In this document: positions 6,754-8,232 of the stretch, one piece after another
Layout of the letters: every line of letters starts with the position of its first letter
Numbering within the stretch: the first letter of the stretch is position 1
DNA from: an uncultured Alistipes sp.
Lineage (GTDB): Bacteria; Bacteroidota; Bacteroidia; Bacteroidales; Rikenellaceae
Reading direction: 5' to 3'
Length of the DNA: 8,232 nt
Assembly (NCBI GenBank): GCA_900769745.1
Contig: CAAGHX010000219.1
Coordinates: forward strand, 1-8,232
Position numbers and translations under genes: made by a program
Notes under the pieces: model-generated
The model's input: the letters and a program-made list of their open reading frames with translations, nothing else
What the model was told of the DNA's origin: nothing
The model's database searches: none

Positions 6754-7422
6754 TTATCGGGCGGCAGCAATAATATCAAGTGCCTTGCGGCAAAGAGCCG
6801 AAATAGCAGCCCAATCACCCGCCTCGATAGCCTGTTTGGGGAATAGTTTTGAGCCCATACCCACGCAGGCTACACCTGCCTTAAACCACGCCGAGAGATT
6901 ATCCTCAGTAGGCTCAACCGCACCCGTTGCCATTATCATCGACCAGGGCATAGGAGCTTTGATATTCTTCACAAACGATGGGCCTCCCACCTCGCCAGCA
7001 GGGAACACCTTCACCAAATCGCAACCCGCCTCCTGAGCAGTACCAATCTCTGTCACGCTGCCGCAACCTGGCGTATAGGGCAAGCATCGGCGGTTACACA
7101 ATCGAGCCACCTCGGCATTAAAGAGTGGGCCGACGATAAAATTAGCTCCCGACTGAATGTAAAGAGCAGCTGTTGGAGCATCGACAATGCTACCCGCGCC
7201 GAGAATCATCTCGGGACACTCCTTAGCCACCCACTTAGCCAGGGCTGAAAATATCTCGTGGGCAAACTCACCGCGATTGGTAAACTCAAAGGCGCGAACG
7301 CCACCCTCATAACAAGCCTTCACAACCTGCTTTGTAACCTCCAAATCGGGGTTGTAGAACACAGGCACCATACCCGTATTGCTCATTGCGGTAAGTACCG
7401 CTATCTTTGAAAATCTTGCCAT
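6754..7422 (-). CDS. eda: KDPG aldolase (2-dehydro-3-deoxyphosphogluconate / 4-hydroxy-2-oxoglutarate aldolase)
   Basis: This is a full-length 222-residue class I aldolase of the KDPG/KHG family, cytoplasmic and expected to be trimeric. It cleaves KDPG to pyruvate and glyceraldehyde-3-phosphate, the last step of uronate breakdown. The Schiff-base lysine is K138 in LVKVFPAGE, the catalytic acid/base is E46 in FEFTNRGEF, and GAGSIVD (75-81) corresponds to the GAGT segment of E. coli Eda with Ser for Thr. TPGCGSVTE (117-125) and the C-terminal GMGSKLFP give the phosphate-binding part. The start ATG 7422 is preceded by AAAGGAT, a Shine-Dalgarno-like word but only about 1-3 bases from the start, closer than usual. 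It lies 36 bases after kdgK and 39 before the carrier gene, so all three are probably on one transcript. Confidence 0.92.
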   Translation of the reverse strand: MARFSKIAVLTAMSNTGMVPVFYNPDLEVTKQVVKACYEGGVRAFEFTNRGEFAHEIFSALAKWVAKECPEMILGAGSIVDAPTAALYIQSGANFIVGPLFNAEVARLCNRRCLPYTPGCGSVTEIGTAQEAGCDLVKVFPAGEVGGPSFVKNIKAPMPWSMIMATGAVEPTEDNLSAWFKAGVACVGMGSKLFPKQAIEAGDWAAISALCRKALDIIAAAR

Positions 7423-7458
7423 ATCCTTTGGTGCAATATTTTTCTTTGTTTTATTACT

Positions 7459-8232
7459 TTATCTCGATACTCGGCCCGAGCCATCGCCACCCATCAAAGC
7501 CTCAACCTCAGCCACTGTAACCTGATTGAAATCGCCATATATTGTGTGCTTCAAGGCCGATGCCGCAACTGCAAAGCGCAACGCCTTATCATCATCCTGA
7601 TAGTTACGCAAACCATAAATCAGGCCACCCATAAACGAGTCGCCACCACCCACTCTATCGACAATGTGAGTGATATCGTAGCGTGGAGATTCGTAGAGCT
7701 TCTCGCCATCGAAGAGCACACCATCCCAAGTGTTGTGGTTGGCATTTATCGAACCTCTAAGGGTGATGATGACCTTCTTTGCTCGTGGGAAACGCTCCAT
7801 AAGCTGGCGGCATACGCTTTCGAACGAAGCCGAATCGACCTTACCAGCCGTAGCCGTAACGTCGAAGCCCTCGGGCTTGATGCCAAAGACCTTCTCGGCA
7901 TCCTCCTCGTTACCTAAAACGATATCGCAGCACTCCACCAATTGAGGCATAACCTCCGATGCCGACTTACCATACTTCCAGAGGTTCTTTCTGAAATTAA
8001 GGTCACACGACACTGTAACGCCCATACGATTTGCCACCTGGCAAGCCTCTAGGCACACCTCGGCAGCCGACTGGCTGATGGCTGGCGTGATGCCTGTCCA
8101 GTGGAACCAATCGGCACCCTGGAATACAGCTTCCCAATCAATCATACCCTTCTCGATTGTAGCAATCGACGAGTGGGCTCTATCGTAGACCACCTTGCTT
8201 GGGCGTGCCACAGCGCCCGTTTCGAGGAAATA
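7459..8232 (-). CDS. kdgK: KDG kinase, PfkB family (5' end beyond the window)
   Basis: The - strand frame is open to the window edge, giving 257 visible residues that begin YFLETGAVARPSKVVYDR. The GTG codon at 8211 encodes an internal Val, so the gene is truncated by the window, not short. PfkB-family kinases run about 310-340 residues, so roughly the first quarter is missing. The visible part holds FHWTGITPAIS (near 43-53), SCDLNFR (about 75-81), the ATP-site stretch VIITLRGS and the C-terminal PfkB signature DRVGGGDSF (192-200) with catalytic D198. It phosphorylates 2-keto-3-deoxygluconate to KDPG in the cytoplasm, directly upstream of Eda, whose gene follows 36 bases later. The family also includes fructo- and ribokinases; the YFLETGA...PSKVVYDR segment and the neighbours favour KDG. 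Confidence 0.9.
   Translation of the reverse strand, partial: YFLETGAVARPSKVVYDRAHSSIATIEKGMIDWEAVFQGADWFHWTGITPAISQSAAEVCLEACQVANRMGVTVSCDLNFRKNLWKYGKSASEVMPQLVECCDIVLGNEEDAEKVFGIKPEGFDVTATAGKVDSASFESVCRQLMERFPRAKKVIITLRGSINANHNTWDGVLFDGEKLYESPRYDITHIVDRVGGGDSFMGGLIYGLRNYQDDDKALRFAVAASALKHTIYGDFNQVTVAEVEALMGGDGSGRVSR

Noticed and set aside
6635..7036. 133-codon + strand open frame with a hydrophobic stretch across the carrier/eda junction
   Set aside because: It is antisense to two well-supported genes, and the hydrophobic stretch comes from the AT-rich spacer; no family resemblance.
8209..8211. GTG as the start of a short 250-residue sugar kinase
   Set aside because: The frame continues to the window edge with kinase-like sequence (YFLETGA), so this codon is an internal Val.
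1..8232. Mobile elements, CRISPR arrays, tRNA or rRNA genes
   Set aside because: I saw no transposase or integrase, no regularly spaced repeats, no terminal inverted repeats and no tRNA-like cloverleaf; the gaps are too short and AT-rich to hold them.

Overview
The window looks like a chromosomal segment of a member of the Bacteroidota, most likely a gut-type Bacteroidales; I cannot fix the genus. The reasons are the gene complement (KduI/KduD, a DUF4861 lipoprotein, KdgK, Eda, an ExuT-type carrier, a secreted GH43 and a TlpA-like lipoprotein), protein sequences typical of that phylum, and short AT-rich leaders with poor Shine-Dalgarno sites. Coding density is high, and no stretch over 300 bases lacks a gene.

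Layout: positions 1-2042 on the + strand hold the end of kduI, then kduD, then a DUF4861 lipoprotein, with 10-base gaps (one operon). Positions 8232-2128 on the - strand, read right to left, hold kdgK (5' end beyond the window), eda, an ExuT-family MFS carrier, a TlpA-like thioredoxin lipoprotein and a GH43 family glycoside hydrolase. The first four are separated by 36-44 bases. The GH43 lies behind a larger 166-base gap that may carry its own promoter. The two units converge on 2043-2127, which contains a strong hairpin terminator able to work in both directions.

The genes cover uronate catabolism after depolymerisation. Unsaturated uronate released from a polysaccharide (pectin, alginate or a glycosaminoglycan are all possible) rearranges to 5-dehydro-4-deoxy-glucuronate. 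KduI isomerises it, KduD reduces it to 2-keto-3-deoxygluconate (KDG), KdgK phosphorylates KDG to KDPG, and Eda cleaves KDPG to pyruvate and glyceraldehyde-3-phosphate. The carrier probably imports the uronate. The GH43 enzyme and the DUF4861 lipoprotein probably act outside the cytoplasm on the glycan. No lyase, GH88/GH105, SusC/SusD pair or regulator lies in the window, so the parent polysaccharide cannot be named.

Nothing here is clearly a new system. The least explained parts are the AT-rich TlpA-like lipoprotein with its roughly 330-residue unassigned N-terminal region, sitting inside a higher-GC sugar operon, and the DUF4861 lipoprotein tied to kduI-kduD.
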